A stretch of DNA of 12,955 nt, from positions 1 through 12,955 of the forward strand of contig CAMWTX010000026.1 of the NCBI GenBank assembly GCA_947177315.1, in the 5' to 3' direction. This DNA comes from an uncultured Bacteroidales bacterium. GTDB lineage: Bacteria > Bacteroidota > Bacteroidia > Bacteroidales > P3. Below are positions 6,169 to 12,955 of the stretch, piece after piece. Under the pieces are notes generated by a model that was given only the letters and a program-made list of their open reading frames with translations, was not told the DNA's origin and made no database searches. The position numbers and the translations under genes were made by a program. Each line of letters starts with the position of its first letter. Position 1 is the stretch's first letter.

Positions 6169-9100
6169 ATGAAATTAAACATTTTTAAACGTATCGGAAT
6201 ATTGGCATTGTCGGCATTTACCCTTTCGGGGCTTGCCTATGCGGAATCCGATGCCACCAAAGCCACCGTAAAGCTGGTGGTCAACGGCGAGGACTGCCCT
6301 CTCTCCGGCCGTTGCCAGTATCAACTGTTGCTCGATAAAACCCACGAGATGGCGGATATCTATGCGGAAGAACTGAACGAACCTTATATCGCCGCCGACC
6401 TCTTGCCGCGTCTTTACCAAACGGCAAGCGCCACGATTCCCGCCGGTCTGTCTGCCAATAATCTGGCGGTAGGCGTGGATCTTGATGAAGAAGCCTCCGT
6501 AGAGGTGGAACCCGGCGTTTATGATGCTTTCTTGCTTGAATCCTATGCTGCCGATTGGCTTGGCAAGGATATTATCCGCAAGGTACAGATAAAAGACGGT
6601 TATTCTGCTTTCTATGTAGATAACGTTACCCTTCAGGCGGGTCTTACCTATACCTTTACGGTTACTTTCAACAGCGGCGGTTCTCACGGGGAACTCATCA
6701 TGCCCGTTGACCTGCAGTTAAAGGATATATTGGGCGAAAACAAGCCTTCCTGCCAAATGGATTCAATGCTGGTAAGACTGTCTATCGCCAATATCGGTTC
6801 TGTCGATGTGGAGCAATATGAGGTTTACTACGCGGTAGGAAACGACACGGTAAGAGACACGGTAAAAGCCACCTTGGCCGCCGGAAAAGACACCGTGTTT
6901 ACCTTCGCTAAAAAGCGTGCTCTGAAAATCGGAGAAAAGACGGTAATCAACGCGGCTGTATTGGCTCAGGGCGAAGTGGCACTCGAAGACAATTTCGGCC
7001 ATTACACCGCCCTTCGTACCGCATCGGCCACATTGCCTGTGCAAATCAATACTTCGGAAATGCACTCGGAAAAAGCGCAGGATTGGCAGTTGGACAAGAA
7101 CGATGCCCTGGTTGCTTCCAAAAACGCTTCCACCCCTATATTCTCCACTTGTTTCCATATTGGAAAAGCCGGAAATTACCGTTTGGAATACGAATATATC
7201 TGCGGCCGTTACGTGGAAATGCCCGACGGGGAAGTATTTGCGAACAATATCGACAAATACAAAATCCGTATCGGCAAGAGTTCCGAAAACTGGCAGGAAT
7301 GGCCGGTTGTCGTAAACGACTCCGCCATTACCGGTTCTTCCAATTACGATGAGTTCACGCCCAAGGAAGTGTTCTTTGAAGTATCGGAACCCGGCGACTA
7401 TGCTTTCTGCATTTATGCCGAAACGGTAAACGACGAAGACAACCTCAAGTTCCGCAATATGCAGGTAAACACGGTTAAGGAATTTGATGCACGTTTCGAT
7501 GCCTTGTCGGTGTTCGCGCCGCGCATCATACCTCAGGATTGGGGCAACGCCACCCATAAACTCGACCTGAGCATCACCAACCGGGGCTTGAAGCGCTTGG
7601 ACAGCACCGATATCGTTATCTTGGTAAACGACCGGGAAGCCACCCGCCAAGCCATCACGCTCGGCATCAACGAAAGACAAACGCTTACCGTGGATGTTCC
7701 CGTTTCGGGCTTCAAGTCCGGCCAAACCATCAGTTTTTCGGGTAAACTTGTAAGGAAAACCGAAGTGCTTGGAGAAACCGGAGACCTGAAAGCAGAATTG
7801 CTCGTATCTGAAAACACCGCCGCTTTCGACCATATTACCGACTTTTCCTCCGTTAAGGATTTGCAATCTTATACGGGAGCCCGCATCGGTCTGATTTACC
7901 CGGTGGTGAAAACCGATACGATTACCGCCCTTTCCATCGGTTGGAGCGAAATGACCGAAAATGTGGATATACGCATCGCCGTTCAACGTATCGGCATGGA
8001 AGAAGGCAAACTCGTTTTGGGTGACATGATTCATCAATCCACGGTACGCAGAGGTTTGACAGGCGGCATAGCCATCTATGACATTCCGGCTTACTTGCTT
8101 ACTCCCGGCGATTACTTTATTTCGGTGGAACAATTGGGTAGAACCGCTTTTGCCTTGGCGATGGATGAACATCCCGACGGCGGTTTCTATTCGTATGATA
8201 TAGCCCAGGAAAAATGGAACTACTATACCCAAGCCGGCTATCCGGCCATCCGCACCGTATTCGGTTCCAACGGCAAGCTGATTACCGAAGATGCCATGGT
8301 AACGGCCATTTCCAAGCCTATCGCGGGCGGCATTTTTGCCGATAACGAACCTATCGTGGTAAGCGTGCGCAACAACGGTATCGAAACCGCGGAAATTCCG
8401 GTTTATGTACGTGTGGATAACACCGTACTCGAACCCAAAACCGTAACGGTTGCTTCTTATGCCACCGTTGACGTTACGTTCAATGCCAACCTGGCCGCCA
8501 AGGATGCCGACCGCAACATCCTCATCACCGCCTTTACCGCCTTTGCCAACGATAAAGACCGGAGCAACGACACGCTGACCAAAGAAGTTATTTCTTTCGT
8601 ACCCGCCGATCCTTACCGCATGGACTTTGAATCCTGCCTCGACTTCGCCACCGAAGGCTTCAATCCGGCTTGGACTTCGTTCAGTTTCGATAACTCGCCC
8701 GTATTGCCGCTCCGCCATGTGTTGGATGCCGAATTCCACTATGTGGATTTTCCCGGCAGCGAAACGGATCTGGGCTTTATCGCCTTTAATCCCTACGCCA
8801 CCGAACCTTCGATGCTTTTCTACGAATTCTACAACGCCTGCCGTCCCCACTCCGGCCAACGTTTCGGCGCTTCCTTGGCTATCTCCAACTCCGATGTCAA
8901 CAAAGACGACTGGTTGGTTTCGCCCAAACTGAAGATGCCCGCCCAGAACACCCAACTTTCCATGTGGGTAAGGTCGTTTGGCAACTTGAGGGAATCGTAT
9001 GAAATATGGGTATCCCAAGGCAGCGGAGACCCCATGGATCTCGATTTTGTACGGGTATATCCGGAAGATGACTATGAAACCTTGAAAGCGGCTTCCGAAA

Positions 9101-9489
9101 AATGGGAAAACGTAGTGTTCAACCTGAACCAATACAACGGCAAGGATATACATGTGGCTATCCGTTGCATGTCTCCGGATGCCACCATGTTCATGATTGA
9201 CGATATCGTTATCGGGGAAAACGCCGCCAACGAACAGGCTCAGAGCGCCGATTTCCGTGTAACGGTTCACCCCAACCCCGTTCAGGACATGTTGACGATA
9301 CTCTCGCCCGACGCTTCCATCAAGGAAGTGGCGATTTTCAACCTGAGCGGCATGTTGATTCATCAGTCGGCAGGCAACCTCGGCACGGGCAACTACCGCT
9401 TTAACGCAAGCGGTCTTATGTCGGGCATGTACTTTGCACGGATTACCACCGACAAAGGCACCGCCATCCGTAAATTCATCGTACGCTAA
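6169..9489 (+). CDS. Gingipain/haemagglutinin-like T9SS surface protein without a protease domain
   Basis: A 1106-residue protein from ATG 6169 (a TTG at 6160 is a weaker start) with the signal peptide MKLNIFKRIGILALSAFTLS ending near LAYA (residue 25). Residues about 32-184 resemble DUF2436 of Porphyromonas gingipain/HagA adhesin regions: YQLLLD, then ATIPAG, VEVEPGVYDAFLLES and LQAGLTYTFTVTF in the same order. Three CARDB-like beta domains are suggested at about 186-285, 439-540 and 708-814, typified by RLSIANIGS, LDLSITNRG and IVVSVRNNG. Residues about 816-1016 look like a cleaved-adhesin/choice-of-anchor-J domain (MDFESC, DDWLVSPKLKMP, LSMWVRS, FMIDDIVIGE). The T9SS sorting domain starts at VHPNPVQDML (about 1034) and ends RKFIVR. 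No caspase-like catalytic domain is present. It probably acts as a surface adhesin or ligand-binding protein; the ligand is unknown. Confidence 0.88.
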   Translation: MKLNIFKRIGILALSAFTLSGLAYAESDATKATVKLVVNGEDCPLSGRCQYQLLLDKTHEMADIYAEELNEPYIAADLLPRLYQTASATIPAGLSANNLAVGVDLDEEASVEVEPGVYDAFLLESYAADWLGKDIIRKVQIKDGYSAFYVDNVTLQAGLTYTFTVTFNSGGSHGELIMPVDLQLKDILGENKPSCQMDSMLVRLSIANIGSVDVEQYEVYYAVGNDTVRDTVKATLAAGKDTVFTFAKKRALKIGEKTVINAAVLAQGEVALEDNFGHYTALRTASATLPVQINTSEMHSEKAQDWQLDKNDALVASKNASTPIFSTCFHIGKAGNYRLEYEYICGRYVEMPDGEVFANNIDKYKIRIGKSSENWQEWPVVVNDSAITGSSNYDEFTPKEVFFEVSEPGDYAFCIYAETVNDEDNLKFRNMQVNTVKEFDARFDALSVFAPRIIPQDWGNATHKLDLSITNRGLKRLDSTDIVILVNDREATRQAITLGINERQTLTVDVPVSGFKSGQTISFSGKLVRKTEVLGETGDLKAELLVSENTAAFDHITDFSSVKDLQSYTGARIGLIYPVVKTDTITALSIGWSEMTENVDIRIAVQRIGMEEGKLVLGDMIHQSTVRRGLTGGIAIYDIPAYLLTPGDYFISVEQLGRTAFALAMDEHPDGGFYSYDIAQEKWNYYTQAGYPAIRTVFGSNGKLITEDAMVTAISKPIAGGIFADNEPIVVSVRNNGIETAEIPVYVRVDNTVLEPKTVTVASYATVDVTFNANLAAKDADRNILITAFTAFANDKDRSNDTLTKEVISFVPADPYRMDFESCLDFATEGFNPAWTSFSFDNSPVLPLRHVLDAEFHYVDFPGSETDLGFIAFNPYATEPSMLFYEFYNACRPHSGQRFGASLAISNSDVNKDDWLVSPKLKMPAQNTQLSMWVRSFGNLRESYEIWVSQGSGDPMDLDFVRVYPEDDYETLKAASEKWENVVFNLNQYNGKDIHVAIRCMSPDATMFMIDDIVIGENAANEQAQSADFRVTVHPNPVQDMLTILSPDASIKEVAIFNLSGMLIHQSAGNLGTGNYRFNASGLMSGMYFARITTDKGTAIRKFIVR

Positions 9490-9510
9490 GCAGTTTCTTC
9501 ATTTTTATAG

Positions 9511-9545
9511 GAGGGGCTTCCCTGTGGGAACGCCCCTCTCTTTTT
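9511..9545 (+). terminator. Rho-independent terminator after the second surface-protein gene
   Basis: GAGGGGC (9511-9517) pairs with GCCCCTC (9532-9538), continued inside by TTCCC/GGGAA (9518-9522 with 9526-9530) around a TGT loop, with one bulged C at 9531. TCTTTTT follows at 9539-9545. The stem, G+C content and T-run make this a convincing terminator, 21 bp after the stop. Confidence 0.88.
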
Positions 9546-9567
9546 ACACGTTCAATCTAAAAAAAAC

Positions 9568-11373
9568 ATGATGAAAAAAACATGGGCAACCGCCTTGTTC
9601 GCCGCCGCCTGTATCTTTACCGCCAACGCCCAAAACCGTTTTGTAAGCGAAACGCCCCAAAACCGGCATATCCTGTTGGAGGAATACACCGCCATCCACT
9701 GCGGCAACTGTCCCGACGGACATAAGATAGCCGGCGAGATTCTTGCCAAACATCCGCAACAAGTCTTTCTGATGAATGTGCACGGAACAGCCCTTGCCAC
9801 ACCCGTAGGCAACGATGTGGATTTACGTTCCCCTTACGGGGAAGACCTTATCGAACAGGCAGGCGTGGAAAAAACGGGGATTCCGGCAGGTTCGGTGAAC
9901 CGGCATATCTTTTCTTCCGAAACGGCAACCGCCCTGCGGCGCGACTTTTGGGAAGAACGCATCGAAGAAATGCTTGCCATGCCCACTTACGTCAACATTG
10001 CCGCCAAAGGCAAGCTGGATTGGGCCAACCGGGAACTTTCGGTAACGGTGCAGCTATATTATACCGGCACGCCCTCGACATCCTCCAACTTTATCCATGT
10101 GGCGGTATTGCAAGACAGCATCATCGGCCGTCAGAACGGAGAGAACATGAACCCTGCCCAAGTCTTGCCCGACAAAAGCTACCTGCACATGCACGTTTTC
10201 CGCCACTTCCTTACCGGACAATGGGGCGAAGAAATAAAAACCCAGGGCGCGGGCCAACTGATTGAAAAGACCTTTACCCAGACCCTGCCCGAAAAAATAG
10301 GCAATGTGGATCTGAACCTTTTCGACTTGCAGTTTATCGCTTTCGTGTCGGAAAACAAAGAGGAAATCATGGACGTCTGCCCCGTGGAAACCGAAAACCT
10401 GAACCGCCCCGACCGCATCGTCAGCCTCTCACAAGCCGAACAGACAGCCAACCCCAGCTGCGACAAGAACGTGCGTTTCTCGCTCCTGTTGCAGAACCAC
10501 GCCCTTTCTACCGAACCCATCACCGAACTGGTGCTGGAATGCAGCGGCAAGGCGGGCAAGTTGCAACAAACCTATCACTTTTCCGAACCCGTTCAGGTAG
10601 GGCAGGAACGCCGCTTTGAAACCCAAACGATAAGGCTTGCCAAAGCGAACCGAAAAGAAGACGTAAGTTTCCGCATCGTGTCGGTAAACGGCGGGGCATT
10701 CATGAACCGCAAACAAAATGTATTGGAGGCTTCCGCCATCAAGCATTACGGAATCACGGAAAACCCCGACATCACGCTCAGCCTGCAGCAAGACCGCTTT
10801 GGCGGCGACATCACCTGGGTGCTGAAAGACGAAGAAAACGACACGGTGGCACAAGGCGGCCCTTACCAGAACCTGTCGGCCAACGAAACGCTGCCTCTCC
10901 ACACTTATCCGTTAACCATTGCGGAAGGCTGCCACACCTTTACCGTCTATGACAAAAACCACGACGGCATCGGCGAAGGCTTTATCCGTTTTTCGGAAAA
11001 AGACGACCGCATATTCGCCCAACTCGACGGCAACTATAAAGACAGTGCGGTCATTATGTTCCGCATAGGGGAAATTGAAATAGACACCGTTCCCGAAGAC
11101 CCCGATCCCGTGGATACGCTCGCGCTCCAAAGCGAAAAAGCGCCCTTGCTGCACCTCTACCCCAACCCCTGCAAGGACGTGATTCATATACAAGCCCCGA
11201 ACAACACCGAAATATGGCTCTATGTACGCATTCTCTCGGCACACGGGCAGGAAGTGTTGCGTAGAAAAGGAAATGTACGCGAAATAAACATAGAAAGACT
11301 TCCCGCCGGCCTGTACCTGCTCGAAGTCCGCACCGCCCAAGGCGCTTACCGCACTAAACTGCTACACCGGTAA
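9568..11373 (+). CDS. Omp28-like surface protein with CxxC motif and T9SS sorting domain
   Basis: The 601-residue product begins with tandem Met codons (9568, 9571) and a signal peptide ending ANA (residue 21). The segment ILLEEYTAIHCGNCPDGHKI, with C45 and C48, matches the opening of Omp28-related outer-membrane proteins, a thioredoxin-like family in Bacteroidetes; residues about 30-280 fit that family. A second beta domain at about 400-502 (ITLSLQQDRFGG, WVLKD, CHTFTVYDKNHDGIGEG) resembles a module often attached to secreted Bacteroidetes proteins; DKNHDGIGE (462-470) has the spacing of a Ca-binding loop. The T9SS domain begins at LYPNPCKDV (about 529) and ends YRTKLLHR. The gene follows a strong terminator and has its own terminator. 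Redox activity at the surface is possible from the CxxC but unproven; many Omp28 members have no known activity. Confidence 0.88.
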   Translation: MMKKTWATALFAAACIFTANAQNRFVSETPQNRHILLEEYTAIHCGNCPDGHKIAGEILAKHPQQVFLMNVHGTALATPVGNDVDLRSPYGEDLIEQAGVEKTGIPAGSVNRHIFSSETATALRRDFWEERIEEMLAMPTYVNIAAKGKLDWANRELSVTVQLYYTGTPSTSSNFIHVAVLQDSIIGRQNGENMNPAQVLPDKSYLHMHVFRHFLTGQWGEEIKTQGAGQLIEKTFTQTLPEKIGNVDLNLFDLQFIAFVSENKEEIMDVCPVETENLNRPDRIVSLSQAEQTANPSCDKNVRFSLLLQNHALSTEPITELVLECSGKAGKLQQTYHFSEPVQVGQERRFETQTIRLAKANRKEDVSFRIVSVNGGAFMNRKQNVLEASAIKHYGITENPDITLSLQQDRFGGDITWVLKDEENDTVAQGGPYQNLSANETLPLHTYPLTIAEGCHTFTVYDKNHDGIGEGFIRFSEKDDRIFAQLDGNYKDSAVIMFRIGEIEIDTVPEDPDPVDTLALQSEKAPLLHLYPNPCKDVIHIQAPNNTEIWLYVRILSAHGQEVLRRKGNVREINIERLPAGLYLLEVRTAQGAYRTKLLHR

Positions 11374-11393
11374 AGTACGGCACGCCTATTTGC

Positions 11394-11434
11394 AAGAGAG
11401 CCCCGAAGCCGAAGGCTTCGGGGCTCTCTTTTTT
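11394..11434 (+). terminator. Strong rho-independent terminator after the Omp28-like gene
   Basis: A perfect 17-bp stem (11394-11410 with 11414-11430) closes on a GAA loop and runs into six T residues (11429-11434). It lies 20 bp after the stop codon. On the - strand only two T residues follow the stem, so it may also slow transcription from the convergent nifU-like gene but is built mainly for the + strand. Confidence 0.95.
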
Positions 11435-11452
11435 CCGGCATCCCCCTAAGGC

Positions 11453-11710
11453 TTACAGAAAAAATGGCTCGATGCCCGCCACCTCAGGCAGAATTGTGCG
11501 CAAGGCCACCTCCACACTCTGCTTGATGGTGGCATGGGCACGGGGGCAGTTGCCGCAGGTGGTCTTAAGCCCTACCTTGGCTTTGCCCTCTTCGGTGATT
11601 TCATAGAACTTCACTTCGGCGGCGCATTCGTCAAAGAGCGCGGGGGCTATCTTTTCGCACACCACCCGTTCCGCCTTTTCTTCCAGTTGTTTTATTTCTT
11701 GCTTATCCAT
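11453..11710 (-). CDS. Small NifU-like Fe-S scaffold protein (NifU C-terminal domain only)
   Basis: The 85-residue protein starts at MDKQEIKQLEEKAERVV (ATG 11708-11710); an in-frame extension upstream would run into the neighbouring gene and has no family character. The core KVGLKTTCGNCPRAHATIKQ carries the CxxC pair C52/C55 in the context GxCxxCPxS/AxxT typical of NifU C-terminal domains, which assemble a labile Fe-S cluster and pass it to client proteins in the cytoplasm. It lacks the IscU-like and ferredoxin domains of full NifU, as in many stand-alone Nfu-type proteins. It starts 11 bp after the stop of the upstream YeiH-like gene, so the two are probably co-transcribed. The next Ser of the usual CPxS is Ala-His here, a mild deviation. 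Confidence 0.9.
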   Translation of the reverse strand: MDKQEIKQLEEKAERVVCEKIAPALFDECAAEVKFYEITEEGKAKVGLKTTCGNCPRAHATIKQSVEVALRTILPEVAGIEPFFL

Positions 11711-11721
11711 GTCTGCTGTCT

Positions 11722-12768
11722 TTAAATCAGAGGGGCAAGATAACGGGTGAGCGCATATCCCCCGAAAAAGAGCCATATATAAAGCAGGAACGCCAGTAAA
11801 AACGGGCGCGGCCCGGCTTTCTTGAACTTGTCGAAACTCGTTTCGGTTCCCAGGGCGGTCATGGCCATCGTGAGCAGGAAGGTATCGAAAGAATTGATGT
11901 AGCCGATGCAGGCGGAGGGTAACCAGTTGAGCGAATTGAAGCCTATCACCACCAGGAAAATGAAAGCGAACCAGGGAATGGCTATCTTGCCTTTCCTGCC
12001 CTGCGGCTGCGTTTGCGCCACGGCGGTTTCTTCTTTGGGGCGAACCGTAAACGCCATTACCAACAAGACCGGCACAAGCATAATGACCCGTATCATCTTA
12101 ACGATGGTGGCCGTGTCTTGGATTTCGGCACCCATGGCGTTGCCCGCGCCCACCACATGCGCCACCTCATGCAAGGTAGCCCCCGTGTAAAGCCCCATCT
12201 GCTGCGGTTCCAAGCCCAACCAGCCGTTGCGGTACAAAACAGGATAAAGGAACATCGAAATCGTGCCGAATATCACCACCGTAGAAACCGCCACCGCCGT
12301 TTTATAGGGCTGGGGCTTTATCGTGGCATCCGCACCCAAGACCGCCGCCGCACCGCAGATGGAACTGCCCACCGAGGTAAGCAAAGCCGTGTCGCGGTCC
12401 ATCTTGAGCATCCTGCCGAACAGAACGCCTAAGAAAATCGTGCCGACCACGATAACGGCATCCACCGCCAAGGCGCTCCAACCCACTTCCATGATGTTGG
12501 CAATTGTGAGCCGAAAACCGTAGAGGATAATACCCAGGCGTAACAACTGTTTGGCACTGAACTGAATGCCGGGAACCCACGATTCGGGCAAACGCTTGCG
12601 CCAAGTGTTGGCATAGACCATACCCAACAGGATGCCGACAATAAGCGGACTGAACGACAGTTTTTTAACAAACGGCAACTCCGCTATCAGAAAGGCCGCG
12701 CAAGACAACAGGGCGATAAGCAACACGCCGTACAGCATCTTGGCCCTCGCCTGGCTGATCTTTACCAT
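11722..12768 (-). CDS. yeiH: YeiH/UPF0324-family membrane protein, putative sulfate exporter family
   Basis: A 348-residue polytopic inner-membrane protein of the size of E. coli YeiH (UPF0324, conserved hypothetical 698 family). About ten hydrophobic segments are visible, starting with MLYGVLLIALLSCAAFLIAE. Family-type motifs include LRLGIILYGFRLT, SVGSSICGAAAVLGA (about 130-145) and TLHEVAHVVGAGNAMG (about 194-210). Members are called putative sulfate exporters on limited evidence, so the substrate should be treated as unknown. A soluble Lys/Gln-rich loop near PKEETAVAQTQPQG separates two membrane halves. It is first in a two-gene unit with the NifU-like gene; a good -7 element lies about 40 bp upstream. 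No LysR regulator, which often neighbours yeiH in Proteobacteria, is in view. Confidence 0.92.
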   Translation of the reverse strand: MVKISQARAKMLYGVLLIALLSCAAFLIAELPFVKKLSFSPLIVGILLGMVYANTWRKRLPESWVPGIQFSAKQLLRLGIILYGFRLTIANIMEVGWSALAVDAVIVVGTIFLGVLFGRMLKMDRDTALLTSVGSSICGAAAVLGADATIKPQPYKTAVAVSTVVIFGTISMFLYPVLYRNGWLGLEPQQMGLYTGATLHEVAHVVGAGNAMGAEIQDTATIVKMIRVIMLVPVLLVMAFTVRPKEETAVAQTQPQGRKGKIAIPWFAFIFLVVIGFNSLNWLPSACIGYINSFDTFLLTMAMTALGTETSFDKFKKAGPRPFLLAFLLYIWLFFGGYALTRYLAPLI

Positions 12769-12807
12769 ATCTTTGATACTTTAATGGTTATACGTTATTT
12801 CCGTCAA

Positions 12808-12815
12808 CAAAGTTA
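12808..12815 (-). promoter_or_regulatory. Candidate -7 promoter element for the yeiH-nifU unit
   Basis: On the - strand TAACTTTG matches the Bacteroidetes -7 consensus TAnnTTTG exactly, 39 bp upstream of the yeiH ATG. The best upstream boxes are TTCG with a 16-bp spacer (12832-12835) or TTTG with a 25-bp spacer (12841-12844); neither has the ideal 19-21 bp spacing, so the -33 element is uncertain. Confidence 0.45.
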
Positions 12816-12841
12816 CCGAAAAAAGGTCGGACGAAGTCCAC

Positions 12842-12874
12842 AAAAAAAACCGGCCGTTCAGAACGAACGACCGG
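12842..12874 (-). terminator. Rho-independent terminator after the tRNA gene
   Basis: Read on the - strand, CCGGTCGTTC (12874-12865) pairs with GAACGGCCGG (12859-12850), with one T-G wobble and a 5-nt loop, then eight T residues (12849-12842). It lies 24 bp after the tRNA CCA end and insulates the tRNA from yeiH on the same strand. Confidence 0.9.
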
Positions 12875-12898
12875 CAACCAAAAACTAAAACTATGAAA

Positions 12899-12955
12899 TG
12901 GTGACACCGGTGGGATTCAAACCCGCAACCTTCTGATCCGTAGTCAGATGCTCTA
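12899..12955 (-). tRNA. tRNA-Arg (anticodon ACG), 3' part; 5' part beyond the window
   Basis: The - strand shows the end of the D arm (TAGAGCA), a complete anticodon arm TCTGA-CTACGGA-TCAGA giving anticodon ACG, the variable loop AGGTT, a T arm with loop TTTGAAT, the 3' acceptor strand CGGTGTC, discriminator A and an encoded CCA at 12901-12899. ACG (read as ICG after deamination) decodes CGU/CGC/CGA arginine codons. The T arm is slightly unusual: the T stem has a C50-A64 mismatch and the T loop has T where C56 is expected. About 20 nt of the 5' end are missing, so the acceptor and D arm cannot be checked. Confidence 0.92.

Noticed and set aside
6763..9363. Long antisense open frame (866 codons) opposite the adhesin-like gene
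   Set aside because: Same compositional cause; no recognisable protein character, no promoter or ribosome site, and the sense strand has a full domain order.
12775..12898. Integration site of a mobile element beside the tRNA gene
   Set aside because: No integrase, no direct repeat of the tRNA 3' end and an ordinary terminator/promoter arrangement follow it within the window.

Overview
This window most likely comes from a Bacteroidetes (Bacteroidales-type) chromosome. Three consecutive large secreted proteins end in type IX secretion system (T9SS) C-terminal sorting domains, with LYPNP/HPNP-type motifs and basic termini such as KRVIVR. The gingipain/haemagglutinin-like domains, an Omp28-like protein, AT-rich leaders without strong Shine-Dalgarno sequences and TAnnTTTG-type promoter elements agree with this. 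No plasmid, phage, IS or CRISPR signature is visible. All family assignments are from memory of motifs; no search was run.

Left part (1-2923) is housekeeping. A 5'-truncated, Pro/Glu-rich unknown protein is followed on the + strand by gmk (guanylate kinase) and nadD (nicotinate-nucleotide adenylyltransferase). apt (adenine phosphoribosyltransferase) lies on the opposite strand and overlaps the 3' end of nadD tail-to-tail by 31 bp. Upstream of apt on the same strand is a ferritin gene (ftn) with a complete ferroxidase site; a hairpin separates the two. Purine salvage, GMP phosphorylation and NAD synthesis thus sit side by side, but only the + strand genes are co-directional.

Middle part (2924-11434) is a surface-protein cluster. 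After a 356-bp divergent intergenic region with short direct repeats come three + strand genes: (A) a 936-aa protein of about eight tandem chitobiase-C-terminal/Fn3-associated-like beta modules, the first two sharing a perfect 222-bp DNA repeat; (B) a 1106-aa non-protease protein with a DUF2436-like N-terminus, CARDB-like domains and a cleaved-adhesin-like domain; (C) a 601-aa Omp28-like protein with a CxxC motif and a Ca-loop-like C-terminal domain. Each has a signal peptide and a T9SS domain, and a hairpin follows each gene. The likely picture is export across the inner membrane by Sec, then the outer membrane by T9SS, and display on the surface. The joint function is unknown.

Right part (11453-12955, - strand) holds a YeiH/UPF0324-family membrane protein followed 11 bp later by a small NifU-like Fe-S scaffold, probably one operon with a recognisable -7 element. 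At the edge is the 3' part of a tRNA-Arg(ACG) gene with its own terminator.
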